From NCBI RefSeq assembly GCF_004348825.1, contig NZ_SMJU01000008.1, forward strand, positions 1 through 64,000: DNA of 64,000 nucleotides, in the 5' to 3' direction. Shown here one piece after another: positions 16,965-25,674 of the stretch. This DNA is from Arundinibacter roseus (GTDB lineage: Bacteria; Bacteroidota; Bacteroidia; Cytophagales; Spirosomataceae). Position 1 is the stretch's first letter; every line of letters starts with the position of its first letter. Both the position numbers and the translations under genes were made by a program. Below the pieces are notes generated by a model. The model saw only the letters and a program-made list of their open reading frames with translations, was not told where the DNA came from and searched no databases.

Positions 16965-17006
16965 ATATTGTTGGTAAAAAAACCAACAACGGCATAAATG
17001 GCACAA
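16965..17006. repeat. Right flanking hairpin repeat of the accessory block
   Basis: A perfect 8-bp stem (TTGTTGGT with ACCAACAA, six-A loop) followed by GGCATAAATGGCACAA. It aligns with 8475-8517 at the other end of the array. Confidence 0.6.
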
Positions 17007-17021
17007 TAGATTACCAATTAC

Positions 17022-18332
17022 TTATTTGGTAATCGTTAAATCAAATTGGATCGTATACTCACTTAAATACCTGCCTTCGTCCGCAAATTTGTAAAATAGC
17101 CGGGCGACTTTTCCCAACTTCATACTCGTATAGCGCTCCTGAATTTGCTGTTTGTCGTTAAGTGGCTGCAAAGAAGGGTACCAAAGGGTTCTACCTGGCT
17201 TATGGACCAAAAGACGAGGTTTTGTCCATTTGTTTGTTGCATTTGCCAAATTGAGTTCTGTGTTAAATGAAATATACACTTTATCACCCACCCACGACTG
17301 TCCCTGCACATGTCCCATGAGCATGACCCAGGCATTCAGATAAGTGTTCCAACTTACCGAAGGTCCCCAATGAAAACCTCCTTTTGGAGAAGAGGCCGGG
17401 CCTCCCCCTTGGTCTTTGGAGATTTGAAGTGCAGAAATAGGCTGCCCTATACCGTTCCAAGAAGCGGAAAAATCGGTCCCGTTCCATCTTGATACTTTAC
17501 CATACGGAGCATCCAAATCTTTTAAGGCAATACGTGCCACGCTAATGCATTGGCCAGCCCATTCTTTTTGTGGATCATATTTTTTTTCGTCAAACTTTCC
17601 AGGATATCCATATTCTCCATAAAATATATACAAGTAATCGCCGGAGGCTACCGCAGAAGGATCTCCAACCCCACCGGCAAATGTTTTGGAAGTATTAAAC
17701 GGTTTGAGAATCATACGGTCCTGAAGGTCCTCCAAGATGATACCTCTATTTTCCCAGGACTTTCCTCCATCTCGTGATTTCATGATTCCGATACGCGGAA
17801 CTGCGGCTGGCGTAATGCGATCCGTTAAGCCTAATGGCCAGTTTTTATCTATATATCCTTCACCTGTTTTAGGATTAAATGGAAGAGTTTCCGGATAATT
17901 TTCATTATGATACAATGCATAAAGGGTTTTTCCAGAAGGATCATTTGAATCTTGATACACAGATTCAAACCAAACAGCTCCATGAAGTCCCGGCTCGCCT
18001 GTGGGTGCATTAAGGGGCATTTTGGGAGCTTTATACTGACTGGTAGGCGTACTAAATACTTCATCGGGGCTAACTCCTTCCGCATACTTTAAATCGAGTG
18101 CATGGCCCCAAACCGGATCTTCCCCGTATTTTCCAGGGAAAATCCGAAATGTATCCCCCACCCAGGCACTAGCCATATTGCAATCCACAAAATGGTTGAA
18201 CCGAAAGGTATCGGTAGGCATCAGGGTAAATGAGGGTTCAGCAGTGGTTTCAGCCTTTTTTGACTCACATCCACTGGCAATTATCACTATCCAAAAACAA
18301 TAAATAATGATGAATCTGGCAGAATTTTTCAT
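17022..18332 (-). CDS. Secreted lipoprotein with sialidase-like beta-propeller (DUF4185-like)
   Basis: The 436-aa protein starts with a lipoprotein signal (lipobox IIASGC, cysteine at 22). The body looks like a five-bladed propeller of glycosidase/sialidase type: an Asp-box-like SRDGGKSWENRG segment at about 185-196, GVGDPSAVASGDYLYIFYGEYG, and FHWGPSVSWNTYLNAWVMLMGH. Proteins of this sort in Bacteroidota are usually surface or periplasmic glycan-related proteins, but no catalytic residues can be assigned here. It lies between the cassette array and the GMC oxidoreductase gene, with a terminator-like repeat upstream, and its base composition is closer to the backbone than to the cassettes. 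Confidence 0.65.
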   Translation of the reverse strand: MKNSARFIIIYCFWIVIIASGCESKKAETTAEPSFTLMPTDTFRFNHFVDCNMASAWVGDTFRIFPGKYGEDPVWGHALDLKYAEGVSPDEVFSTPTSQYKAPKMPLNAPTGEPGLHGAVWFESVYQDSNDPSGKTLYALYHNENYPETLPFNPKTGEGYIDKNWPLGLTDRITPAAVPRIGIMKSRDGGKSWENRGIILEDLQDRMILKPFNTSKTFAGGVGDPSAVASGDYLYIFYGEYGYPGKFDEKKYDPQKEWAGQCISVARIALKDLDAPYGKVSRWNGTDFSASWNGIGQPISALQISKDQGGGPASSPKGGFHWGPSVSWNTYLNAWVMLMGHVQGQSWVGDKVYISFNTELNLANATNKWTKPRLLVHKPGRTLWYPSLQPLNDKQQIQERYTSMKLGKVARLFYKFADEGRYLSEYTIQFDLTITK

Positions 18333-18424
18333 GTAATTTTTATTTCAAAAATATTTTCACTATTGATAATGTACAGCAGTACACCCGCAGATGGTGTTTC
18401 CACCAACTAAGGAACAAACTCGAT

Positions 18425-18475
18425 AAAAGAGTCACTTATAGGCAAACACATACCCAACAAGTGACTCTTAATCAA
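18425..18475 (-). terminator. Terminator of the GMC oxidoreductase gene
   Basis: On the minus strand, GAGTCACTT and AAGTGACTC form a stem followed by TTTTATC, 10-50 bp after the GMC stop codon. The sequence is related to the terminator at 8371-8415. Confidence 0.7.
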
Positions 18476-18479
18476 ATCA

Positions 18480-20195
18480 TTATAAATTTTTCTTTTTCAA
18501 TTCTTTCACCGCAAAATCTGCGGCACGGGCCGTCAGGGCCATGTACGTGAGCGAAGGATTGACGCAGGAAGCAGAAGTCATACACGCGCCATCGGTCATG
18601 AACACATTGGGTACTGCATGCACCTGATTGTTGCCATTTACCACCGAAGTTTTAGGGTCGCGGCCCATGCGGGCAGTTCCCATTTCGTGAATCGCCATAC
18701 CCAGGTACGAACCGCGGTCGTTGGTTTTTACATTTTTAAGCCCCGCTTTTTCGAGCATTTCGGCGGCATCGTTTTTCATGTCAATGCGCATTTTTAGCTC
18801 ATTTTCCTTTAATTCTGCATCAAAAACAGCCAACGGCATACCCCATTTATCTTTTTCAGTGGGGTGCAGGTACATCTTGTTTTCGTAGTAAGGTAAGGTT
18901 TCTCCAAACGCACCAAGGCCCATTTGCCACGGCCCGGGTTGCGTCATTTCTTCTTTAAATTCCTCACCAAAGCTCAGCTCCGCAATTCCCCGTTTCCAGT
19001 CTTCGCGGCTGCCTCGTCCCTGATACCCAAAACCCCGGAGATAATCGCGCTTGTCGTTGCCGATGTTGCGGTAGCGTGGCACATAAATTCCATTGGCCCG
19101 CCGTCCTGAATAGTACTTGTCCAGATCGCCCTCCCATTCGCCGCTTGCGCCGGTGCGGAAGTGGTGATCCATCAGATTGTGGCCCAGCTGCCCGGAGTCG
19201 TTGCCCATGCCGTTGGGGAAACGATTGGAAATCGAATTGAGCATGATGGCCGTGGAACCCAGCGTACTGCCGCATACAAAAATGATTTTTGCCGTATACA
19301 TCCGCTCTTCCAGCGTAACGGCATCAACTACCCGCACGCCAGTTGCACGTTTTTTATTTTCATCATACAACACATTGGTGACCATAGAATCAGGCCGAAG
19401 CGTCAGATTCCCCGTTTTTGCAGCCGGAGGAAGCGTACACGACTGCGTACTGAAATAGGCGCCGTACGGACAGCCCAGCGCACATTTGTTGCGATATTGA
19501 CACGGAGCCCGCCCTACGCCCAGCTGTTCTTTGCGTGCTTCCGACAGGTTGGCCACCCGACCAATTGTCATGGTGCGGCCCGGAAAGTTTTTCTCAATGC
19601 GCGCGCGGACTTCTTTTTCCACACAAAACATATCCATTGGCGGCAAAAAATCGCTGTCGGGCAACTGAGGCAGACCCAGTTTTTCACCCGAAATTCCGGC
19701 ATGTTTCTCTACATACGAATACCAGGGCGCAATATCCTTGTAGCGAATCGGCCAGTCTACCGCGATTCCTTCTTTGGCATTGGCTTCAAAATCAATATCT
19801 GACAACCGGTAGCACTGCCGCCCCCACATAATGGACTTGCCTCCTACTATATTGGGTCGATACCAGTCAAAGCGTTTTTCCTCTTTATACAGCGAATCCG
19901 AATCGTTCATCCAGTACTTTTCCGTCAACTCATTATACGGATAATCGCGGGCCAGTTTGGGGTGCGTCCGCTTTTGCTCTTCCGTCAGGCGGCCATTGTA
20001 TTGGCTTTCCCAGGGAGCTTTGGTAGCGTTTTCATAGCCCGTAACGTGTTCGAGTTGTTTGCCTCGTTCGAGCATGAGCACTTTCAGACCTTTCTCGGTC
20101 AATTCTTTGGCGGCCCAGCCGCCCGAAACGCCCGAACCAATCACGATGGCGTCGTAGTCCATTTCCTTGGCGGCATTCAGGTTTAGGTAAGACAT
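18480..20195 (-). CDS. GMC-family oxidoreductase (FAD-dependent sugar/alcohol dehydrogenase)
   Basis: The 571-aa protein has the FAD-binding GSGVSGG motif at 20-26 (YDAIVIGSGVSGGWAAKELT) and the GMC C-terminal signature region with HEMGTARMG and NPSLTYMALTARAADFAVKEL, where the catalytic His/Asn pair resides. CQYRNKCALGCPYGAYF near 238-254 is a cysteine-rich insert seen in gluconate/sorbitol dehydrogenase large subunits. No signal peptide is visible; relatives are exported together with a Tat-signal-bearing small subunit (gluconate 2-dehydrogenase subunit 3), and one such gene exists at 42,135-42,665. It likely oxidises a sugar or sugar acid in the periplasm. Confidence 0.9.
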   Translation of the reverse strand: MSYLNLNAAKEMDYDAIVIGSGVSGGWAAKELTEKGLKVLMLERGKQLEHVTGYENATKAPWESQYNGRLTEEQKRTHPKLARDYPYNELTEKYWMNDSDSLYKEEKRFDWYRPNIVGGKSIMWGRQCYRLSDIDFEANAKEGIAVDWPIRYKDIAPWYSYVEKHAGISGEKLGLPQLPDSDFLPPMDMFCVEKEVRARIEKNFPGRTMTIGRVANLSEARKEQLGVGRAPCQYRNKCALGCPYGAYFSTQSCTLPPAAKTGNLTLRPDSMVTNVLYDENKKRATGVRVVDAVTLEERMYTAKIIFVCGSTLGSTAIMLNSISNRFPNGMGNDSGQLGHNLMDHHFRTGASGEWEGDLDKYYSGRRANGIYVPRYRNIGNDKRDYLRGFGYQGRGSREDWKRGIAELSFGEEFKEEMTQPGPWQMGLGAFGETLPYYENKMYLHPTEKDKWGMPLAVFDAELKENELKMRIDMKNDAAEMLEKAGLKNVKTNDRGSYLGMAIHEMGTARMGRDPKTSVVNGNNQVHAVPNVFMTDGACMTSASCVNPSLTYMALTARAADFAVKELKKKNL

Positions 20196-20258
20196 GTACG
20201 TATAAAAATGAGTAGTGAAAAAATAATAATGAGATTCAGGGATTAAAAAAATCCTGAT

Positions 20259-21173
20259 TTATTTCATAAACTTGTGACTTTTGAGCCAGCCTTCCATAGC
20301 CTGCGGCCAATTTTCGACGGAGCCTTTTCCGGTAGTTCGCAGGGCAAATCCATGCCCTCCTGCCGGATAAATATGCAACTCAGAAGGGACTTCATTTTTC
20401 TTCAAAGCCAGATAATAGTTGATGCTGTTTTCAATCGGAACGGCTTTGTCGTCCTCGGCATGCACCAGAAACGTCGGCGGCGTAGATGAAGTTACCTGTG
20501 TTTCATTGGAATAATACAAAATCAGATTTTCCGACTTGTCCGGCCCAAGTAGTTTGTCACGCGAGCCACCGTGCGCATAAGGTGTTTGAAAAGTAATCAC
20601 CGGATAGAGTAAAAGGGCAAAATTAGGTTTGGCAAGTTCGCTGCCATTTGGCGGCCTGTCAAAGTGCGTCGAGAGCGTAGCGGCCAAATGCCCACCCGCC
20701 GAAAAGCCCATCACGCCCAACATCGACGGATTGACGCCCCACTTGGTAGCATGTTGCCGAATGATCTTCATTCCCTGCATCGCATCCATCAGGGGCACTT
20801 CGTGCTGCCGGGTCATTGCTTTTTCGTTGGGCAAGCGATATTTAAGCACAAAAGCGGCGATGCCCCGCTCCGTAAACCACTCGGCAAGCTCGCTCCCTTC
20901 GTGCTGAGCGGCCAAAATTGAATAGCCTCCGCCCGGACAAATCATCACGCCCGCTCCGGTTACCTTGCCGGCTGCGGGCAGGTAGGCCGTAAGTGTTGGC
21001 ACCGTCACCTGACTGATGCGCATGATGCCGCCCGTGGTTTCAGACTTTTCTACAAGCGTATTGGGAATGGCATTGGGCACCTGTCCTTCGGGCCAAAGGG
21101 CTACTATTTCAGTTTGGGACATGGCCGAAAACGAAAGCGCAGTCATTGTAGCAATACAGAAGATTTTTTTCAT
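20259..21173 (-). CDS. Secreted alpha/beta-hydrolase, acetyl-xylan-esterase/lipase-like
   Basis: The start at 21,173 gives a signal peptide (MKKIFCIATMTALSFSAMSQ) and a 304-aa protein; a longer frame begins at 21,230. The oxyanion-region motif GVMICPGGGY, the nucleophile elbow GFSAGG (serine 158), HAEDDKAVP (acid near 242) and GGHGF (histidine 274) form a complete catalytic triad of the BD-FAE/esterase D type. Enzymes of this family remove acetyl or feruloyl groups from plant polysaccharides. It is 60 bp downstream of the 2OG oxygenase gene on the same strand, and 60 bp upstream of the GMC gene, so cotranscription is plausible. Confidence 0.86.
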   Translation of the reverse strand: MKKIFCIATMTALSFSAMSQTEIVALWPEGQVPNAIPNTLVEKSETTGGIMRISQVTVPTLTAYLPAAGKVTGAGVMICPGGGYSILAAQHEGSELAEWFTERGIAAFVLKYRLPNEKAMTRQHEVPLMDAMQGMKIIRQHATKWGVNPSMLGVMGFSAGGHLAATLSTHFDRPPNGSELAKPNFALLLYPVITFQTPYAHGGSRDKLLGPDKSENLILYYSNETQVTSSTPPTFLVHAEDDKAVPIENSINYYLALKKNEVPSELHIYPAGGHGFALRTTGKGSVENWPQAMEGWLKSHKFMK

Positions 21174-21233
21174 ACATAGATTCAAATGGGTAAAAGCTAC
21201 AAAAGAATGATTTTCTTCTGAAATACCCATTTT

Positions 21234-21854
21234 TTAACGGGTCCGCAGCCAACCCGTCAGACTCCGGCGCGGGCGCTGCGCCTGCAACACCTCATGTTCG
21301 AGCACATCGCTCTCAAAACAGACCAACCGGCCACCCAAAGGCAGAATTGATTCGATGCGCGCGGGATTTGGGAAAAGGATAAGTTGTCCGCCATCGGTAG
21401 GTTCCCACTGCTGATTGAGATAGCAAATCACGGACAACTTTCGGCGTGAATCCGTTCGGAAACGGTCTAGGTGGCGCTTGTAAAATGCTCCTACCGGATA
21501 TTCGGCATAATGCAGCTCGGCATCCTGCAAACCCAGAAAACACGTCCGGTTGAAGTATTCAATCAACGCCTGAATTTTAGACACATACAGCGCTTCGCCC
21601 GGAAAAATACCTTCTTCGGGCAACCAGCAAATCTGATCGCCGCGAATCTCGGTCAGCACCTGCTTGCCCGCCTGCTGTCCCACGGCAGCCGAAGCAAACT
21701 GTCCGGTACTTTTTCGAAAATCAAAGGCTTCATTCAGCGCAAGGACGTCATCAGGCGTTACGATGGCATCCGAAAAACCGTACCCCTGCGTGAGGATTCC
21801 GTCAATAATTTTTTCAAACTCACTTTCCAGTGAAACGGTGTTGAATGGAATCAT
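21234..21854 (-). CDS. 2OG-Fe(II) oxygenase (prolyl-4-hydroxylase type)
   Basis: The 206-aa protein has the iron-binding set of the double-stranded beta-helix: HLD with H128 and D130 (YKRHLDRF), H187 in the LEHEVL segment, and R197 likely binding 2-oxoglutarate (RRSLTGWLRTR). The CYLNQQW and GGQLILFP segments are typical of P4H-like proteins. It is probably a cytosolic dioxygenase; the protein or small-molecule substrate is unknown. Its stop lies 60 bp upstream of the alpha/beta hydrolase start. Confidence 0.85.
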   Translation of the reverse strand: MIPFNTVSLESEFEKIIDGILTQGYGFSDAIVTPDDVLALNEAFDFRKSTGQFASAAVGQQAGKQVLTEIRGDQICWLPEEGIFPGEALYVSKIQALIEYFNRTCFLGLQDAELHYAEYPVGAFYKRHLDRFRTDSRRKLSVICYLNQQWEPTDGGQLILFPNPARIESILPLGGRLVCFESDVLEHEVLQAQRPRRSLTGWLRTR

Positions 21855-21966
21855 GCTAGTAGAAAAAGAAAAATTTCAGTTTTCATTCCTGACAGAAGAT
21901 ATCAGGTACATGAAGCCCATGTAAAATAAAGCATAAAACCTTGATTTATAAGGCTGCGACAAAAGT

Positions 21967-21974
21967 TACTTTTG
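21967..21974 (+). promoter_or_regulatory. Possible -7 promoter box for the monooxygenase/GT39 genes
   Basis: TACTTTTG fits TAnnTTTG and lies about 100 bp upstream of the start codon at 22,077. A TTGA upstream is at a slightly longer spacing than the usual 19-21 bases. Confidence 0.4.
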
Positions 21975-22076
21975 TGTATTTTTTTAAATAATCTCTACAT
22001 TCGTCTTTTTGGCCCAAAAACATTTGTAAAGCAACTTAATACCCTGGAAGACTCCCCTCAATTATTGTACAAAGCT

Positions 22077-22373
22077 ATGCCTACTCCCATACTCATCCGA
22101 ATTGTCCGCATGACGTTTCAGCCCGAAAAAATGGAAGAGTTCCAAAGAATTTTTGAAGCCTCGAAAGAGCAAATCAGAAATCAGGAAGGATGTCTGCACC
22201 TGGAACTATGGCAGGACATACACCAGCGAAACGTATTTGTTACCCACAGTCATTGGCAGTCGGAAGAGCACCTGAATGCCTACCGCAACTCAGAACTTTT
22301 CCGAACTACCTGGCAAAAAACGAAGGTACTTTTCACAGAAAAACCGTTGGTTTTTTCGGCAGAAAAAGTGTAA
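22077..22373 (+). CDS. Antibiotic biosynthesis monooxygenase-like (YgiN family)
   Basis: Starting at 22,077 gives a 98-aa single ABM (dimeric alpha/beta barrel) domain: RIVRMTFQPEKMEEFQRIFE, NQEGCLHLELWQD, VFVTHSHWQSEEHLNAYRNS and the final FTEKPLVFSAEK are typical. Members are quinol monooxygenases or of unknown function. An in-frame upstream extension to 21,972 lacks support and the promoter-like box lies within it. It precedes a membrane glycosyltransferase gene by 71 bp. Confidence 0.82.
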   Translation: MPTPILIRIVRMTFQPEKMEEFQRIFEASKEQIRNQEGCLHLELWQDIHQRNVFVTHSHWQSEEHLNAYRNSELFRTTWQKTKVLFTEKPLVFSAEKV

Positions 22374-22444
22374 AGTTAAACTTTGATGGTATTAAAAACT
22401 CTATTGATTATACTCTACGTTTCAACGCTATGAACTTTTAGGTA

Positions 22445-23992
22445 ATGGCCAACAAAAACATACTTCTGCTAGGATTTATCGCCGTCAAATTCATCCTGCA
22501 ATATTCATTGATAAGTTCAGACTATGACTTACAGCGCGATGAATTTTTGCACCTAGATCAGGCGCATCACCTGGCGTGGGGCTATTTGTCAGTTCCGCCC
22601 GTTACGTCCTGGATTTCATACCTGATTTTTGTTTTAGGCAATACTGTTTTCTGGATAAAGTTTTTTCCTGCCCTTTTTGGCGCATTAACAATTTTGGTAG
22701 TCTGGAAAACAATTGAAACGCTAAACGGTACGCTCTTCGCTCTGATTTTGGGAGCATCCTGTGTCTTGTTTTCAGCACTTTTACGTTTGAATACGTTATA
22801 TCAACCCAATTCTTTGGATGTTTTAAGTTGGACAACTCTTTATTTTTTTATAATAAAATTTATTAAAACTAATCATTCAAAATGGCTTTATTTAAGTGCG
22901 ATTTGTTTTGCCTTCGGTTTTTTGAATAAATACAATATTGCCTTTCTTGTGATTGGACTTGCCCCGGCTCTTGCGCTGTCTGAACATCGAACTATATTTA
23001 CTCAAATACGTCTGTACATGGCTGCCGGACTTGGGTTGCTGCTTATACTTCCCAATCTTATCTGGCAATATACCAACCGCTTTCCGGTGATTCACCACAT
23101 GAAAGAACTCACTGAAACACAGCTTATTCATGTAGATCAAATTGCCTTCTTAAAAACTCAACTTTTGTTTTATCCCGGTGCCATCCTGGTCATTCTATCA
23201 GCTTTTTACGCGTTACTTTTCTATAAAGAATTTAGACCGTATCGCTTTTTCTTTTTTGCTTTCATATTTACGTTTCTGGCCTTTCTATATTTCCAGGCAA
23301 AAGATTATTATGTCATTGGTTTATACCCAATTTATATCGCTTTTGGAGCAACTTTTCTGGGAGAAGTTTTGCAGGGAGGATGGAAAAAGCAGCTACAACC
23401 TGTCGCAGTAGCACTGCCGCTATTGATGTTTATTCCTTTATTTAAAGTTGCTTTTCCAAACGTTTCACCGGAATATATTATTCAAAATCCGGCCCCATAC
23501 AAAGCGCTCGGATTGCTGCGCTGGGAAGACGGAAAAGATCATACTTTACCGCAGGATTTTGCCGACATGCTGGGTTGGAAAGAATTGGCTGCCAAAGTCG
23601 ATAGCGTTTGTGCTACATTACCAAATTTAGACAAAACATTAATTCTTTGCGATAATTATGGGCAGGCAGGTGCTATCAATTATTATACAACAAATAAAAA
23701 CATAGTCGCTTCTTCTTTTAACGCAGATTATATCAATTGGCTGCGCTATGATAAAGAAATTGTAGATGTTGTATTGGTCAAAGAAGGAGACGATGACGAC
23801 AAGGCCAGAACGAAAGAAGTTGCGCTTTTTGATACGGTTTATCTGGCAACAAAACGAATAAATTCGTTCGCCAGAGAACCTGAAATCTCAATTTATGTAT
23901 TGCGGGGAGCAAAAGTGGATATAAATCGGCGAATTAAAGAAGAAGCCGACCGCAAAAAAACATGGATGAATTCATCCAAAAGAGCTCTATAA
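22445..23992 (+). CDS. Membrane glycosyltransferase, GT39/ArnT-like
   Basis: The 515-aa integral membrane protein has about 11 hydrophobic segments. The first periplasmic loop contains DLQRDEFLHLDQAHHLAWGY, where the acidic residues just after the first helix match the catalytic Asp/Glu motif of the PMT_2/ArnT-type, dolichyl- or undecaprenyl-phosphate-sugar-dependent glycosyltransferases. The last about 150 residues form a soluble domain. It is expected to transfer a lipid-linked sugar to an envelope acceptor; the donor and acceptor are unknown. Its last codons overlap a bidirectional terminator palindrome. Confidence 0.8.
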   Translation: MANKNILLLGFIAVKFILQYSLISSDYDLQRDEFLHLDQAHHLAWGYLSVPPVTSWISYLIFVLGNTVFWIKFFPALFGALTILVVWKTIETLNGTLFALILGASCVLFSALLRLNTLYQPNSLDVLSWTTLYFFIIKFIKTNHSKWLYLSAICFAFGFLNKYNIAFLVIGLAPALALSEHRTIFTQIRLYMAAGLGLLLILPNLIWQYTNRFPVIHHMKELTETQLIHVDQIAFLKTQLLFYPGAILVILSAFYALLFYKEFRPYRFFFFAFIFTFLAFLYFQAKDYYVIGLYPIYIAFGATFLGEVLQGGWKKQLQPVAVALPLLMFIPLFKVAFPNVSPEYIIQNPAPYKALGLLRWEDGKDHTLPQDFADMLGWKELAAKVDSVCATLPNLDKTLILCDNYGQAGAINYYTTNKNIVASSFNADYINWLRYDKEIVDVVLVKEGDDDDKARTKEVALFDTVYLATKRINSFAREPEISIYVLRGAKVDINRRIKEEADRKKTWMNSSKRAL

Positions 23993-24016
23993 GGTTCAAT
24001 AAAACTTATAGAGCTC
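23982..24016. terminator. Bidirectional terminator overlapping a stop codon
   Basis: A perfect 12-bp stem (GAGCTCTATAAG with CTTATAGAGCTC) spans the stop codon of the glycosyltransferase gene and separates it from the convergent 24,030-24,623 gene. There is no strong T-run. Confidence 0.65.
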
Positions 24017-24029
24017 CTGAACATACTGA

Positions 24030-24623
24030 TTATTTTGGCGGATTAATCATAATGTGCGCGCGGTGCGTGCCGGGATCCATGATCCAGGGCATCGCCGGGC
24101 CTTCGGGTTTGAGCGGGAGCCCCGTGCTTTCGGCAGTTGCGAACGGAATGTACACAACGTAGCGGAGGTAGCTGTCTTTTAAATCTCCCGTTGCCGGGTC
24201 AAAATTTTCGTCTGTTCCCGACAACACAAAAAGCGTGGAAGGTTGCTCAGGCATTTTCAATTTACCTGATTTTACCTCGGCTTCCCGAATATCAAAAATC
24301 TCCTTTGGTGACTTTTTCTCCGTTTTCAGTTCTCGGCCACGCGCCATGAACGGTTCGAGCAGGTTGTGGTAGCACGATACATTAATGCCTTTTTGCGCAG
24401 GATCGTCGGCGAGGCACACCCAGTCGTTTGTGCCTTCCCGGAGAATTTTAAATTGCCCATCGGTAGCAAACCCATACACACGAGCGCCTTCACGCTTGTC
24501 GGTGGGAGCGGCCAATACCGCCGATTTAATCTGTATTTCAGCCGTAGGAACGGGAGTTGTTTGGGCAAAAGCCGCAGTGCCTCCCAAAAGTCCGGAAAGG
24601 ACGGTAATCCATATTTTTTTCAT
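24030..24623 (-). CDS. Secreted protein of unknown function
   Basis: The 197-aa protein has a signal peptide (MKKIWITVLSGLLGGTAAFA) and no domain I recognise. The sequence has short conserved-looking blocks (KREGARVYGF, CYHNLLEPFMARGREL, and a C-terminal PAMPWIMDPGTHRAHIMINPPK). The last block, with PWIMDPGT and two histidines in AHI, looks like a structured ligand-binding end. It is likely a periplasmic protein. It is transcribed toward the GT39 gene and away from the SDR gene. Confidence 0.6.
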   Translation of the reverse strand: MKKIWITVLSGLLGGTAAFAQTTPVPTAEIQIKSAVLAAPTDKREGARVYGFATDGQFKILREGTNDWVCLADDPAQKGINVSCYHNLLEPFMARGRELKTEKKSPKEIFDIREAEVKSGKLKMPEQPSTLFVLSGTDENFDPATGDLKDSYLRYVVYIPFATAESTGLPLKPEGPAMPWIMDPGTHRAHIMINPPK

Positions 24624-24727
24624 CAGAATCGTTGGTTTAAGTACGGTGTAAATTTGAATTTTCGTACAAAATATACATTGTTTTTATCAAAAAGCACAGC
24701 TAAGTGGTTAAACTACTTTATTGATAA

Positions 24728-25489
24728 TCAATACCCATTGACCATAAACCCACCGTCAACACTCAGGCATTGGCCCGTTACATAGCTTGCAGCGGGAAGG
24801 CTCAAAAACAGAATTGCGGACGCCACTTCTTCCGCCGTTCCAACGCGCTTCATGGGTGTTCGCGCCAGAATATTCGCTAGCTTTTCGGGATCATTCAGGA
24901 CTGGTTTGGCGAGTGGCGTGCGGATGTACCAGGGCGCCACTGCGTTTACACGGATGCCATCGGGGGCCCATTCAACGGCCAAATTTCGGGTCAGTTGGGT
25001 TACCGCCGCTTTGGACATTCCATAAATAGAACCGCTACTGATGTGCGTAAGCGCCGAAACGGAGCCAACATTCACGATGCAGCCTTTGCTACTTTTGAGC
25101 AACTCGTAGGTCGACTGCGCCAGTTCAAAAACGGACCGCAGGTTAATCTGCATGATTCGGTCAAATTCTTCGCCGCTGTACTGAATCGTGGGTTTTCGGA
25201 TATTCATCCCGGCATTATTGACCAATATATCCAAACTTCCCCAATAGTCTTTTACATACTCTGCAATTTGGGCAGCAGCTCCCGGCGCTGTCATGTCAAA
25301 GGCGCGTCCGACGATGGACAAGTCTTTTTGCGCAGCTTTGCGCGCCATTTGGTCGATTGCCTCAGCATCACGGGCAACGATCATTACTTCTGCGCCGGCT
25401 TCCGCAAAAAGCCAGGTAGTTGCTTCACCAATCCCTTTGGTGCCACCCGTTATGAGGGCTTTTTTACCTTTTAAATTCCAGGAAATCAT
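24728..25489 (-). CDS. Short-chain dehydrogenase/reductase, tropinone-reductase-like
   Basis: The 253-aa protein has the NAD(P)-binding TGGTKGIG motif at 14-21, NNAG at about 90, and an active-site SGSIYGMSK with Tyr and Lys. The C-terminal RTPMKRVGTAEEVASAILFLSLP and YVTGQCLSVDGGF blocks are typical of classical SDRs of the gluconate-5-dehydrogenase or tropinone-reductase-like group. Sugar or keto-acid reduction is a plausible role given the surrounding sugar-oxidation genes, but the substrate is not determined. Confidence 0.88.
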   Translation of the reverse strand: MISWNLKGKKALITGGTKGIGEATTWLFAEAGAEVMIVARDAEAIDQMARKAAQKDLSIVGRAFDMTAPGAAAQIAEYVKDYWGSLDILVNNAGMNIRKPTIQYSGEEFDRIMQINLRSVFELAQSTYELLKSSKGCIVNVGSVSALTHISSGSIYGMSKAAVTQLTRNLAVEWAPDGIRVNAVAPWYIRTPLAKPVLNDPEKLANILARTPMKRVGTAEEVASAILFLSLPAASYVTGQCLSVDGGFMVNGY

Positions 25490-25674
25490 AGGTTAATTTT
25501 ATGAAAATAGATGATCATGTTTTATGTAACGGCTCCAAACAATTTACCTGAACTGAAAATTATTTTAGCCAAAAGGTAAATATGCACACTCCTTTGATCT
25601 TTATATACTGAATCCAACAGAATGTTTGATTTTTACAACCCTGAATTACGATTTTAAATTAACAAATAAAAAAA

